Source of the DNA: Flavobacteriales bacterium
GTDB taxonomy: Bacteria > Bacteroidota > Bacteroidia > Flavobacteriales > UBA1820
NCBI GenBank assembly: GCA_003150615.1
Contig: QALN01000003.1
Span: 124,001 to 188,000 of the forward strand
Direction of reading: 5' to 3'
Length of the DNA: 64,000 nt
In this document: positions 8,496 through 17,297 of the stretch, one piece after another
How positions within the stretch are numbered: position 1 is the stretch's first letter
Layout of the letters: each line of letters begins with the position of its first letter
Notes under the pieces: generated by a model
The model's input: only the letters and a program-made list of their open reading frames with translations
Database searches by the model: none
Told to the model about the DNA's origin: nothing
Made by a program: the position numbers and the translations under genes

Positions 8496-8944
8496 GCACT
8501 GAAACACGCATAGAACGTTTCGGCCCTGCCGACTTTGATGCCCTGACCGATTTGTGGGAAGCGTCCGTGCGTGCTACGCATACGTTCCTTTTGCAGGGGG
8601 AAGTGGAGCGCCTGCGACCTATGGTAAGGAACGCATGTCTCGAATCGGCCGATATTTACGGCATGCGCGGACAGGACGGCCGGCCGGTTGCTTTTTCTGG
8701 AGTTTGCGGCGATAAACTGGAAATGCTGTTCGTACATCCCTCGTTTTTCGGACGGGGTATCGGGCGCGTGTTGGTGCGCCATGCGGCGGATGTCCTCGGA
8801 GTCAGGTTTGTCGATGTGAACGAGCAAAATACCGGTGCTGCGGTTTTTTACCGGCGTATGGGTTTTGCGGAAATATCGCGCGATGAAACGGACAGCCAGG
8901 GTATGCCTTACCCGGTGCTGCACATGGAGCTTGTACGGAGGTAA
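8492..8944 (+). CDS. GNAT-family N-acetyltransferase
   Basis: This 150-aa Gcn5-related acetyltransferase has the acetyl-CoA pyrophosphate loop GRGIGR (87-92) after the beta-4 strand LEMLFVHPSFF, then VDVNEQNTGAAVFYRRMGF, the usual motif B with the catalytic-region Tyr. It resembles the YjaB/PhnO-like small acetyltransferases. The ATG at 8492 overlaps the mlaF stop by four bases, implying translational coupling. A much longer open frame upstream (from 8090) lies wholly inside mlaF in another frame and is rejected. Substrate is unknown, and a functional link to lipid transport is not evident. Confidence 0.9.
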   Translation: MSTETRIERFGPADFDALTDLWEASVRATHTFLLQGEVERLRPMVRNACLESADIYGMRGQDGRPVAFSGVCGDKLEMLFVHPSFFGRGIGRVLVRHAADVLGVRFVDVNEQNTGAAVFYRRMGFAEISRDETDSQGMPYPVLHMELVRR

Positions 8945-9009
8945 CGGGTCATATTTGTAAAATGCCGATAAAGAAAGTATAACATACACTAAAAAAACGA
9001 AAGAAAATC

Positions 9010-10101
9010 ATGAAATGCGGAATAGTAGGACTGCCTAATGTCGGGAAATCTACTCTTTTCAACTGCCTGTCGAACGCCAAGGCACAGTCGGCCAATTTTC
9101 CATTTTGCACGATAGAACCGAATATCGGAGTGGTAAACGTGCCCGACGAACGCCTTTCCCGTCTGGCGGAACTGGTCGATCCGGAACGCATAGTGCCCGC
9201 AACGGTGGATATAGTCGATATAGCCGGTCTGGTGCGCGGCGCATCCAAAGGCGAGGGGCTCGGCAACCAGTTTTTAGGGAACATACGCGAGACAAACGCC
9301 ATAATACATGTTCTCCGTTGTTTCGACAACGACAACATAACCCATGTCGACGGTTCGATAGACCCTGTCCGCGACAAGGAAACGATAGACATGGAGCTGT
9401 GCCTTAAGGATCTGGAAACGGTGGACAAACGGCTGGACAAGGAACGCAAGGCGGCAAAAGTGGGCAGCCGCGAAGCACAGGCCGCATGTCAGGCGCTCGA
9501 AAAGGCGAAATCGGCGTTGGAGGAATTCCTGCCGGTGCGCACGGTTGCATTTACGGATGACGAGAACGACGTGATATCGTCCCTTCAGTTGCTCACGGCA
9601 AAACCTATACTTTACGTCTGCAACGTGGACGAATCTTCGGCCGTAAACGGCAACAAATACGTCGATGCGGTGCGCGAGGCCGTAAAAGCGGAGAACGCCG
9701 AAGTCCTGGTACTGGCCGCCGCTACCGAAGCCGACATAACCGAACTGGAAACATACGAGGAACGCAAGATGTTCCTTGACGAGATAGGCCTGGAAGAGCC
9801 CGGCGTGTCGCGTCTTATACGCTCGGCGTACAAGTTGCTTCGTTTGCAGACCTATTTCACGGCGGGTACCAAGGAAGTGAAAGCCTGGACGATACCCGTC
9901 GGCGCCACCGCGCCGCAGGCCGCCGGTGTTATACACTCGGATTTTGAGAAAGGTTTCATACGCGCCGAGGTGATAAAATACGACGATTACGTATCGCTCG
10001 GTTCCGAAGCCAAAGTACGCGAAGCGGGAAAACTTCATGTGGAAGGCAAAGAATACATAGTGGCTGACGGGGATGTCATGCATTTCCGTTTCAACGTCTG
10101 A
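9010..10101 (+). CDS. ychF: redox-regulated ATPase YchF (Obg-family)
   Basis: YchF/OLA1 is a ribosome-associated P-loop NTPase of the Obg group that prefers ATP. The 363-aa protein has G1 GLPNVGKST (7-15), G3 DIAGLVRGAS, and NVDE (205-208) in place of NKxD, which is the hallmark of its ATP preference. A coiled coil (about 125-175) and the C-terminal TGS domain (TYFTAGTKEVKAWTIPVGATAPQAAG) follow. Length and architecture are typical. It appears monocistronic, 65 bases after the acetyltransferase. Confidence 0.97.
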   Translation: MKCGIVGLPNVGKSTLFNCLSNAKAQSANFPFCTIEPNIGVVNVPDERLSRLAELVDPERIVPATVDIVDIAGLVRGASKGEGLGNQFLGNIRETNAIIHVLRCFDNDNITHVDGSIDPVRDKETIDMELCLKDLETVDKRLDKERKAAKVGSREAQAACQALEKAKSALEEFLPVRTVAFTDDENDVISSLQLLTAKPILYVCNVDESSAVNGNKYVDAVREAVKAENAEVLVLAAATEADITELETYEERKMFLDEIGLEEPGVSRLIRSAYKLLRLQTYFTAGTKEVKAWTIPVGATAPQAAGVIHSDFEKGFIRAEVIKYDDYVSLGSEAKVREAGKLHVEGKEYIVADGDVMHFRFNV

Positions 10102-10174
10102 TTTTTTATATGTAAAACAGTGTGTGCCTGTCGCATGTTCCGTTTGCACGGCGCACGAGTATAAATACAGGGTT

Positions 10175-11002
10175 ATGAAAAAAACGCTTTTTATCCTGTT
10201 TACATTGATTTTTGCATCCGGATATGCGCAGCAGGTGCGCCGCATACCGCTCAACCCGGCGGCAGACCGCGACGGAGCTTCGGAAATGTACGTATATCTG
10301 CCGGAAAAAAAGGCAGGAACATTGTCCCCGGCCGTGGTGATATGTCCCGGAGGTGCCTATTCCGGTCTGGCGATCGGTTACGAGGGGCACGATGCCGCAC
10401 GATGGTTCGCTTCGCAGGGCGTGGCTGCGGCGGTACTGAAATACAGGATGCCTCACGGACTGAAACATACGTTGCCGCTGGAGGATGCTGTCAGTGCTAT
10501 AACTACCGTCAGGGACAGCGCATCGGTGTGGGACATAGACGTTTCCCGCGTGGGGGCGGCCGGTTTTTCGGCCGGAGGACATCTGGCTGCATCGTTATGT
10601 ACGCTAACCGATATAGGCCTCAGACCGGATTTTGCCGTGTTGTTCTATCCCGTGGTGACATTTACCGATAGCCGTATGGCCGACGGAGAGACCAGGGACA
10701 ATCTCATAGGCAAATGCCAGGACAAAGCGGCCCTGGCGCAGCGTTACTCGCTTGAAAAGCACGTTGAACCCGGTACTCCGCCCACTCTTATCATGCTCAG
10801 CGGCGATGATTCGATGGTTGATACGGACAACAGCATAGTCTATTACCGGGCGCTTAAGTCCGCTGGAGTGCCTTCAGCCATGTACATATTTCCAACCGGG
10901 GAACACGGATGGGGATTCCTGCCTGGTTTTGCCTATCACAACCTGATGAAAGAACTAATATTGCAGTGGATGCAGGGCCAGGGTATCATTGAAAAAAGAT
11001 AA
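10175..11002 (+). CDS. exported alpha/beta hydrolase (BD-FAE/acetyl-esterase-like)
   Basis: This 275-aa protein starts with a signal peptide (MKKTLFILFTLIFASGYAQ). The hydrolase core shows the oxyanion-side CPGGAY (57-62) and nucleophile Ser132 in GFSAGG. The acid is probably in SGDDSMVD (209-216) and the catalytic His244 in GEHGWG. It resembles acetyl-xylan/feruloyl esterase-like enzymes of gut Bacteroidetes, but no carbohydrate gene cluster surrounds it, so the ester cleaved is open. The start is the ATG at 10175: the frame is open further upstream but overlaps ychF and lacks a signal peptide there. It is co-directional with the CapA-like gene 7 bases downstream. Confidence 0.87.
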   Translation: MKKTLFILFTLIFASGYAQQVRRIPLNPAADRDGASEMYVYLPEKKAGTLSPAVVICPGGAYSGLAIGYEGHDAARWFASQGVAAAVLKYRMPHGLKHTLPLEDAVSAITTVRDSASVWDIDVSRVGAAGFSAGGHLAASLCTLTDIGLRPDFAVLFYPVVTFTDSRMADGETRDNLIGKCQDKAALAQRYSLEKHVEPGTPPTLIMLSGDDSMVDTDNSIVYYRALKSAGVPSAMYIFPTGEHGWGFLPGFAYHNLMKELILQWMQGQGIIEKR

Positions 11003-11009
11003 AAAACTA

Positions 11010-12125
11010 ATGCGTATGAAATTGCCGGTACTGGTTTTGATGTTGTCCTGCGCGTGTTGTTATCAACTTGCCGGTCAGGATACGTCCCGTGTTTCGGTGT
11101 TCTTCGCCGGGGACATAATGCAGCACGAGAGCCAACTCATATCTGCCCGTACGGATACCGTAGCGCCATATTCGTACGACTTTGATTCGTGGTTCATGTT
11201 CGTCGGAGAAGACATATCGGCCTCGGATGTGGCGATAGGCAATCTCGAAGTGCCTCTCGGCGGGCCGCCTTATTCCGGTTATCCGCGTTTCTGCGCTCCT
11301 GACGAACTTGCCTCTTCAGCGCGTGATGCAGGGTTCGACATACTTCTTCTTGCCAACAACCATTGCCTGGACAGATTCAAACGAGGTGTGGTCCGTACGG
11401 TAAGAACGCTCGATTCGCTGAAAATACCGCATACCGGGGTGTTTGCCGATACGGTTTCCCGCGATGCTTCGTACCCGCTTTTGTTCGAGAAAAACGGTAT
11501 GAAGTTCGCCCTTTTGAACTATACTTACGGTACTAACGGTATAGCGGCTACAGCGCCTAATTTCATAAATACGATAGATACTGCGCAGATAAAAAAAGAT
11601 ATAGACAAAGCTAAAGCCTCTTGTCCGGACATAATAATAGCGTGCATGCACTGGGGTGTGGAGTATCGCTTTATGCCGGAGGAAAGCCAGCGCCGCTGTG
11701 CCGATTTCCTGTTGCGCCACGGTGTGCAGGTGGTCATAGGCTCGCATCCGCACGTAGTACAGCCTATGGAAATGCGTTACGGCCCCGACGGAAAAGCGAA
11801 CGGCGTGGTCGTTTATTCTCTCGGCAATTACATATCGGGTCAGAAGACGATTGACACCCAGGGAGGCGCATGGGTGAAAGTGGATTTCGTGCGGGCAAAA
11901 GACGGCCGTGCGAAAATAGAAAATTGTAGTTACGGACTCGTATGGGTGTGGAAACCCACAGGGCCCGACGGACGCGTGAAATTCCGCCTTATACCCGTAG
12001 CGAAGGCCGAGCGCGGATTTTTCCCGTTGTCGGCTCCGGAAAAGGCCCGTATGGACGCTTTTGCGCGCAACGCGCGTAATGTATTGGAAAAAAATAATAT
12101 AGGAATAAAAGAATATAAGAACTGA
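11010..12125 (+). CDS. CapA/poly-gamma-glutamate-synthesis-type phosphoesterase-fold protein
   Basis: This ~371-aa exported protein of the CapA (PgsA) family has a calcineurin-like fold. Motifs are VFFAGDIMQHESQ, GNLEVPLGG, LANNHCLDRF, CMHWGVEYR, GSHPHVVQPME and VVYSLGNYIS, all typical. Hydrophobic N-terminus (LPVLVLMLSCACCYQLAGQ) looks like a signal peptide; a lipoprotein reading at one of the Cys residues is possible but the lipobox is poor. ATG 11010 is preferred over the TTG at 10989, which overlaps the preceding gene; ATG 11016 is also possible. Isolated CapA homologues are common in Bacteroidales without a capsule locus, so polymer synthesis is not implied. Confidence 0.88.
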   Translation: MRMKLPVLVLMLSCACCYQLAGQDTSRVSVFFAGDIMQHESQLISARTDTVAPYSYDFDSWFMFVGEDISASDVAIGNLEVPLGGPPYSGYPRFCAPDELASSARDAGFDILLLANNHCLDRFKRGVVRTVRTLDSLKIPHTGVFADTVSRDASYPLLFEKNGMKFALLNYTYGTNGIAATAPNFINTIDTAQIKKDIDKAKASCPDIIIACMHWGVEYRFMPEESQRRCADFLLRHGVQVVIGSHPHVVQPMEMRYGPDGKANGVVVYSLGNYISGQKTIDTQGGAWVKVDFVRAKDGRAKIENCSYGLVWVWKPTGPDGRVKFRLIPVAKAERGFFPLSAPEKARMDAFARNARNVLEKNNIGIKEYKN

Positions 12126-12136
12126 AAAAACCGGAT

Positions 12137-13588
12137 ATGGCGAAAACAGGGATAGACTGGATAACGTATTACACACCGGGGTTGTACCTGGATATAGAAG
12201 AACTGGCCGAAAAACGCGGCATCGAGCCTGCGAAACTCAAAAAAGGGCTCGGACTAACCGCTATGGCCCTTTGCGATACGGATGAAGACACCGTAACCAT
12301 GGCATCGGAGGCCGTACTGAAACTGATAGAGCAAAGCGGTACGGACCCGCGTACCATAGGCCGGCTGTACATGGGTACTGAAAGCGCGCTCGACTCGGCC
12401 AAACCTACCGCCACGTATGTGGCTTCGGTGGTGGAAAAAGCCATGGAGGGCAAATACGGTGAGCGGTGTTTTAAAAACTGCGACGTCCTGGACATGACTT
12501 TCGCATGTGTTGGCGCTGTGGATGCGCTCCATAATTGCCTCGAATGGGTGCGCGGGGACGCTTCGAGAAAAGCCATAGTAATAGCTTCGGATTACGCGAA
12601 ATACCCGTTGGCCTCCACCGGTGAATATACGCAGGGAGCCGGAGCTGTGGCCATGCTCGTATCGCACGCCCCCCGCCTTTGCTCCGTCAGCCGGGATTTC
12701 GGCATCGGTATGCAGGGAGCCGGGGATTTTTTCAAACCGTTCCACTCGTTTTCCAAGATGGAACTCCTGGAAAATGCGCTCCGGGCAGCAGGATATCCTG
12801 CCGAAAAAGCGGATACGGTTATGGAAAAATTGTCTGAGGACGCTTTCTGGGGACATCCGGATGCAAATGTATTTCTGCACCGCGACGAACCCGTGTTCGA
12901 CGGGCCGTTGTCCAACGATTGCTATTGTGCGCGTATAACCGAGGCATTGGAACATTTTTCGTCCATGCGGCAAACTGACGTTCTCGACGATTGGGACAGG
13001 ATAATATTCCACCAGCCGTACGCATACCAGGGCCGGCGTATGATAGTCGGCAACTGGGTCGGCTGGATGGCGGGAAAAGGCCGTCTGGGCGAAATAGAAC
13101 AACAGGCTGGTATGGAACTGACAGAGTCAAATGCGGCCGATTTCTACAAAGCCGCCGCAAAAACTCCGCTTTACAGGCAGTTTGTGGACAGCCGCATAGA
13201 AAAAGGCGAACGCGCTTCGACACTGATAGGCAACATGTACACCGGTTCGGTGTTTATGTCGCTTGTAAGCATGCTCCGCAGCGAATACGATCTCGGTACG
13301 GACATGTCGGGCAAGACCGTAGGGTGTTTTGCATACGGCAGCGGATCGAAAGGCAAAGTGTTCACCCTGTCAGTCGAGCCATCGTGGGGTATGGTTGTCG
13401 GCGGGTGCGATATTTTCCCTTACCTTGCATCACGGCGCATGGTCGATTTTGAAACGTATGAAAAACTGCACGCCGGAACGCTGGAACGTCCTGTGTCCTG
13501 CGACAGGAGAGTGTCGTCCGCAGGGGTGAGCAGTGAACCGTTGTCCGAAGGCTTGAGGAAATATTCGGTTGACGGCGTCGTTATATGA
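12137..13588 (+). CDS. hydroxymethylglutaryl-CoA synthase
   Basis: This enzyme condenses acetyl-CoA and acetoacetyl-CoA to HMG-CoA, the committed carbon-building step of the mevalonate route. The 483-aa thiolase-fold protein shows the catalytic Glu82 (YMGTESALDSAKP), the nucleophile Cys124 (DMTFACVGAVDAL) and His292 (IIFHQPYAYQG), all three residues of the family's active site. It starts 11 bases after the CapA-like gene and ends 34 bases before the response regulator. A GYDIA-family kinase, which in Flavobacteriia accompanies mevalonate genes, lies at 44.3 kb. HMG-CoA reductase and the decarboxylase are not in the window. Confidence 0.93.
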   Translation: MAKTGIDWITYYTPGLYLDIEELAEKRGIEPAKLKKGLGLTAMALCDTDEDTVTMASEAVLKLIEQSGTDPRTIGRLYMGTESALDSAKPTATYVASVVEKAMEGKYGERCFKNCDVLDMTFACVGAVDALHNCLEWVRGDASRKAIVIASDYAKYPLASTGEYTQGAGAVAMLVSHAPRLCSVSRDFGIGMQGAGDFFKPFHSFSKMELLENALRAAGYPAEKADTVMEKLSEDAFWGHPDANVFLHRDEPVFDGPLSNDCYCARITEALEHFSSMRQTDVLDDWDRIIFHQPYAYQGRRMIVGNWVGWMAGKGRLGEIEQQAGMELTESNAADFYKAAAKTPLYRQFVDSRIEKGERASTLIGNMYTGSVFMSLVSMLRSEYDLGTDMSGKTVGCFAYGSGSKGKVFTLSVEPSWGMVVGGCDIFPYLASRRMVDFETYEKLHAGTLERPVSCDRRVSSAGVSSEPLSEGLRKYSVDGVVI

Positions 13589-13622
13589 TTGAAAAAATAC
13601 GAAAAGAGAAAAAAATACTGTT

Positions 13623-14858
13623 ATGGCAGTCGTACTGATAGTCGAGGATGAACAAGCCGTAAGGCGCGCCCTTTCCGGGGTGTTGTCGCGCGCGTTTCCG
13701 GATTATTCGTTTCTGGAAGCGGAAAACGGTTCGCAGGCGCTCGATGTGATAAGTTCTCCGCAGGAACTGTCGCTCGTGTTGTGCGATATAAAAATGCCAG
13801 CTCCTGACGGCGTGGAAGTGCTCTCCCGTGCGCGGGACATGCGCCCGGAACTGCCTTTTGTCATGCTTTCCGGACACGGCGATATAGACACTGCTGTGGA
13901 TTGCCTTAAAAAAGGAGCGTTCGACTACCTTCAGAAACCGCCTGATTTGAACCGCCTGGTAAGCGCCGTACGCGATGCCGTGGCTCGTTACGAACATTTT
14001 CGTGAAACGGCGGCCTCGCATGCCGAAGTAACGGAAAAAGAAAGAACGTCGTGCGGTACGGAAAACGATAGTGTTGCAAAGGGAGTTTCGATGGATTTTG
14101 CCGGGAAATTCGGCATGATTGGCTCTAGCGAAGAACTCGTGAGGATGCAGGCTATGATAGAGCGCGTGGCTCCCACCGAAGCCAAAGTTCTGGTCGAAGG
14201 CGAAAACGGCACAGGAAAGGAACTGGTGGTAAAGGCCATTCACGGGCTGTCCCAGCGCAGCGGCGGGCCTTTGGTCGAGGTAAATTGTGCGGCAATACCT
14301 TCGGACCTTATCGAGAGCGAGCTATTCGGCCATGAAAAAGGCGCTTTTACAACTGCGTTGCGCCAGCACAAAGGGAAATTCGAACAGGCCGACGGAGGCA
14401 CACTTTTCCTTGACGAAGTGGGCGATATGTCGCTTCCGGCACAGGCAAAAGTACTGCGTGCGATACAGGAGGGGCGTATAACGCGGGTTGGCGGCGACCG
14501 TGAGATCAGCGTGAACGTGCGTATAGTGGCCGCTACCAATAAGGATATAAAAAAACTTATAGGCGAAGGGCTTTTCAGGGAGGACCTTTACCACCGGCTG
14601 TCAGTCGTCGGTATAACCGTGCCGCCATTGCGCCAAAGGCGTGGCGACATACCCTCGCTGGCGTCTTTTTTTCTGAAAAAAGCATTGTCGGATAATAATT
14701 TGCCGGAAAAGTCGTTTTTGCCCGACGCTGTAGAAGTGTTGTGTTCAGGCGTATGGAGCGGCAATGTGCGCGAACTTCAGAACGTGGTCGAGCGTCTGGC
14801 GATACTTTCTTCGGGCGATATTTCCGCCCGTGACGTACATATGTTGGGAGGGCTTTAG
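13623..14858 (+). CDS. response regulator with sigma-54 AAA+ domain, no DNA-binding domain
   Basis: This 411-aa NtrC-type protein has a receiver domain (1-120, phospho-acceptor Asp55 in LVLCDIKMPAPDG, Lys in LQKPPDL), a linker, and an AAA+ domain with Walker A GENGTGKE (193-200), Walker B LFLDE (261-265) and arginine-finger region FREDLYHRL. The sigma-54-contacting loop reads GAFTTA (240-245) instead of GAFTGA. The protein stops soon after WSGNVRELQNVVERL, so the Fis-type helix-turn-helix is missing. The stop overlaps the stop of convergent yqgE, leaving no room for one. HTH-less relatives with GAFTSA occur, to my knowledge, in other Bacteroidetes, so this is probably a lineage family rather than damage. 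No histidine kinase is adjacent. Confidence 0.9.
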   Translation: MAVVLIVEDEQAVRRALSGVLSRAFPDYSFLEAENGSQALDVISSPQELSLVLCDIKMPAPDGVEVLSRARDMRPELPFVMLSGHGDIDTAVDCLKKGAFDYLQKPPDLNRLVSAVRDAVARYEHFRETAASHAEVTEKERTSCGTENDSVAKGVSMDFAGKFGMIGSSEELVRMQAMIERVAPTEAKVLVEGENGTGKELVVKAIHGLSQRSGGPLVEVNCAAIPSDLIESELFGHEKGAFTTALRQHKGKFEQADGGTLFLDEVGDMSLPAQAKVLRAIQEGRITRVGGDREISVNVRIVAATNKDIKKLIGEGLFREDLYHRLSVVGITVPPLRQRRGDIPSLASFFLKKALSDNNLPEKSFLPDAVEVLCSGVWSGNVRELQNVVERLAILSSGDISARDVHMLGGL

Positions 14859-15403
14859 TTCAGCTCGATGTCGTCGGGAGCGTTGTCCCGGATTATGTCC
14901 GCCGCAGCGACATCTCCGCACAGCATTTCGGTCCACATATCGCTTCTGTCTGCCGTAACGGGATTGCCCCGAAACGGTTCCGCAAACCAGTATTTGCCGT
15001 TTATTTCTTCGTCCAGTTGTCCCTCGCCCCAGCCTGCGTAACCTAAGAAAAAGCGTACGTTGGCCGGTGAAACATCCCCTTGGGCCAGCAGTTCCAGCAG
15101 TGTTTCGAACTGTCCTCCCCAGAACACCCCGCCTCTTATCGGGATGCTTCCCGGTAAAAGGTGCGGTATGTCGTGGATAAAATACAGCATGCCGTTTTCA
15201 ACGGGTCCTCCGGAATAAAGTCTTACCGCTTGTTTCACCTGAGGGAAAAATTGGCCCAACAGGAGTTTCGTCGGACGGTTCATTATGAAGCCTACGGCTG
15301 ATCTGCTGTCGCATTGTGTCAGATAGACGACGCTTCTGCGAAATGGATCGTCTTTCAGTTTTGGGGAAGCTATAAGTGCGTAGCCTTTATTTATTTTCGT
15401 CAT
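14855..15403 (-). CDS. yqgE: YqgE/AlgH family protein (UPF0301)
   Basis: This 182-aa protein belongs to a family of unknown biochemical role, named after AlgH. Characteristic stretches are GYALIASPKLKDDPFRRSVVYL, VGFIMNRPT, SGGPVENGMLYFIH and FFLGYAGWGEGQLDEEI, followed by W at the conserved W.E position. Length is typical (about 185). It converges on the sigma-54 activator with overlapping stop codons (TTA/TAG share bases 14856-14857). No promoter of its own is clear in the 270-base gap to the divergent NlpC/P60 gene. Confidence 0.93.
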   Translation of the reverse strand: MTKINKGYALIASPKLKDDPFRRSVVYLTQCDSRSAVGFIMNRPTKLLLGQFFPQVKQAVRLYSGGPVENGMLYFIHDIPHLLPGSIPIRGGVFWGGQFETLLELLAQGDVSPANVRFFLGYAGWGEGQLDEEINGKYWFAEPFRGNPVTADRSDMWTEMLCGDVAAADIIRDNAPDDIELN

Positions 15404-15542
15404 ATTCCGGGGTGTGTTTTACTGGAAGTTTTGCAACAGGATAAATTTAGATTTTTCACCCCGCACGGGCAAATTTCTAAATATTAAGAATACTTAAACG
15501 TGGCGGGTGTTTTTTTAGCTTTTTTTATGACCTGTTTTGTTA

Positions 15543-15572
15543 TTGGCGAAAGTTGTAAAAACGGTATATTTG
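15543..15572 (+). promoter_or_regulatory. distal promoter of the NlpC/P60 gene
   Basis: TTG (15543-15545), a 19-base spacer and TATATTTG (15565-15572) give a full match to the Bacteroidetes consensus. Expected start is near 15579, giving a leader of about 95 bases. Confidence 0.7.
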
Positions 15573-15612
15573 CAGATAATAGGATGCGCCTGGAGCATAA
15601 CTTCAAGTAAAC

Positions 15613-15644
15613 TTGGGTTCTGCATTCGGCTTTCTCTATATTTG
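15613..15644 (+). promoter_or_regulatory. proximal promoter of the NlpC/P60 gene
   Basis: A second full -7 box TATATTTG (15637-15644) lies 21 bases after TTG (15613-15615), about 30 bases before the ATG. Two good boxes in tandem suggest dual starts. Confidence 0.6.
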
Positions 15645-15675
15645 TAAATCGGTTGAACGTAAAAGGTAAGGGTTT

Positions 15676-16353
15676 ATGCCTTCATTTCTTAGGAAATTAT
15701 CGGTTTGTCTGTTTTTGATAATGCCTTTTTCGGGCGGTGTATCGGGACAGGTGTGCGATAGCATGACCGTCAGCGTTGCCGTGATGGAAAGCCCGTTCGA
15801 CATTTCCCCGCGTTATGTCGATACGATTATCGTTTATACCGATGAACATTACGCCGGTTATCTTTTTCCACAGGTACGTGAAATACCCCAGGTGGTAAAA
15901 AAATACGCCCTTATGATTGGTGTAGAGCCGGAAAAACTCCAGAACGACAAGATATATCAGTTTATAGACGAATGGTTCGGCACGCCTTACCGTTATGGCG
16001 GCAGCACCAAAAAGGGCATAGACTGCTCTGCGCTGACAAGGGAACTTTTCAGCTGCGTGGCGGATATCGAACTGCCCAGGTCGTCCGTCCAGATGTATTC
16101 ATGCGATATGGTGGAGCCGTTCAAGGAAAAAGACTATTCGAAACTGCGCGAGGGAGATCTTCTGTTTTTCCGTTCACGCGGCAGGATAAACCACGTGGCT
16201 GTGTACCTTTGCGCCGGAAAGTTCCTCTCGGCCAACAGGACCGGTGGCGTACAGATAAGCAGCCTGGACAGCCCGTACTGGAAACGCCGTTATTATTCCG
16301 CCGGAAGGATAAAGGAAACCACGTCCGAGAATAGCTCTACGGCCATGAAGTGA
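15676..16353 (+). CDS. exported NlpC/P60 peptidoglycan hydrolase
   Basis: This 225-aa protein has an N-terminal signal peptide (hydrophobic to about residue 24, SGGVSGQ). The NlpC/P60 cysteine peptidase domain covers about 90-215: catalytic Cys117 in KGIDCSAL, preceded by GTPYRYGGS, and His173 in RINHVAVYL. It should cleave the stem peptide of peptidoglycan in the periplasm. The N-terminal 90 residues lack SH3 motifs that I can recognise. Two tandem promoters precede it. It is followed 52 bases later by kdsA in the same direction, with a weak -7-like TATTTTG (16361-16367) between them. Confidence 0.92.
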   Translation: MPSFLRKLSVCLFLIMPFSGGVSGQVCDSMTVSVAVMESPFDISPRYVDTIIVYTDEHYAGYLFPQVREIPQVVKKYALMIGVEPEKLQNDKIYQFIDEWFGTPYRYGGSTKKGIDCSALTRELFSCVADIELPRSSVQMYSCDMVEPFKEKDYSKLREGDLLFFRSRGRINHVAVYLCAGKFLSANRTGGVQISSLDSPYWKRRYYSAGRIKETTSENSSTAMK

Positions 16354-16405
16354 TTTCGTATATTTTGCACCTGAGTTCCGTAACAGAAAATATTATATAA
16401 AAACG

Positions 16406-17230
16406 ATGAACGATATAATAGGCCGAGTGCCTAAAATAAAACACGCCGACAGCGGCAATTTTTTCCTTCTTGCCGGGCCTTGCGCCATAGAATCCGAAGA
16501 AATGGCCATGCGGATAGCCGAAAAAATAGTTTCGGTGACGGACAGATTGCGTATCCCGTACGTATTTAAAGGTTCTTATAAGAAAGCGAACCGTTCCCGT
16601 GTGGACAGTTTTACAGGTATAGGCGATGAAAAAGCCTTGGCCATACTTGGTAAAGTAGGGCGTGAATTTGACGTGCCCACCGTGACCGATATCCACGAAA
16701 CGACCGATGCGGCCCTTGCGGCAGCTTATGTGGATGTACTGCAAATCCCGGCTTTTCTGGTGCGTCAGACAGACTTGGTGGTTGCCGCCGCAAAGACTGG
16801 CAAACATGTTAATCTTAAGAAAGGTCAATTCATGTCGCCTCAGGCCATGGAATTCGCTGTGGCCAAGGTGACCGATTCGGGCAATCCTAACGCAATAGTG
16901 ACCGACAGAGGTACTATGTTCGGGTATAGTGACCTTATAGTGGATTTTACCGGTATTCCGGTAATGAGGAAATACGCTCCTGTGGTCATGGACGTGACTC
17001 ATTCGTTGCAGCAGCCCAACAGATCTTGCGGGGTCACCGGAGGACGTCCCGACATGATTGAAACGATAGCCAGGTGCGCCATAGCGGCCGGTGCTGACGG
17101 TATCTTCATAGAAACGCATCCCGATCCCGCCAGTGCCAAGTCCGACGGTGCGAATATGCTGCGTCTGGACCTTCTGGAAGGACTTATGGAGCGCCTTACG
17201 GCATTAAGGGAGGCGGTGTCAAAGTTGTAA
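16406..17230 (+). CDS. kdsA: 3-deoxy-D-manno-octulosonate 8-phosphate synthase
   Basis: KdsA condenses arabinose-5-phosphate with PEP to make Kdo-8-phosphate for LPS inner core. The 274-aa TIM-barrel protein shows VFKGSYKKANRSR, VTDIHE, LQIPAFLVRQTDL, DRGTMFGY and FIETHPDPASAKSDG. AGPCAIES carries Cys26, where the metal-independent enterobacterial enzyme has Asn. This marks the metal-dependent class. DAHP synthase is the related alternative, but the KANRS and HPDP..AKSDG motifs fit KdsA. A long terminator hairpin follows. Confidence 0.95.
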   Translation: MNDIIGRVPKIKHADSGNFFLLAGPCAIESEEMAMRIAEKIVSVTDRLRIPYVFKGSYKKANRSRVDSFTGIGDEKALAILGKVGREFDVPTVTDIHETTDAALAAAYVDVLQIPAFLVRQTDLVVAAAKTGKHVNLKKGQFMSPQAMEFAVAKVTDSGNPNAIVTDRGTMFGYSDLIVDFTGIPVMRKYAPVVMDVTHSLQQPNRSCGVTGGRPDMIETIARCAIAAGADGIFIETHPDPASAKSDGANMLRLDLLEGLMERLTALREAVSKL

Positions 17231-17237
17231 TCAGACA

Positions 17238-17297
17238 GACAAACAGCAAATAAAAAGCGGCCCTTAAAAAAGGGCCGCTTTTTATTTGCTGTTTGTC
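17238..17297. terminator. bidirectional terminator, 28-bp perfect stem
   Basis: Arms 17238-17265 and 17270-17297 are exactly complementary (28 bp, AAAA loop). A GC core (AGCGGCCC) is flanked by paired A- and T-tracts, so each strand carries a stem followed by U-rich sequence. It serves kdsA (+) and the convergent lipoprotein gene (-), whose stop codon overlaps its right end. Confidence 0.92.

Noticed and set aside
15463..15527. CACCCCGCACG/CGTGGCGGGTG inverted repeat followed by T7
   Set aside because: Two mismatches in 11 and a loop of about 40 bases; nothing upstream on that strand needs a terminator.
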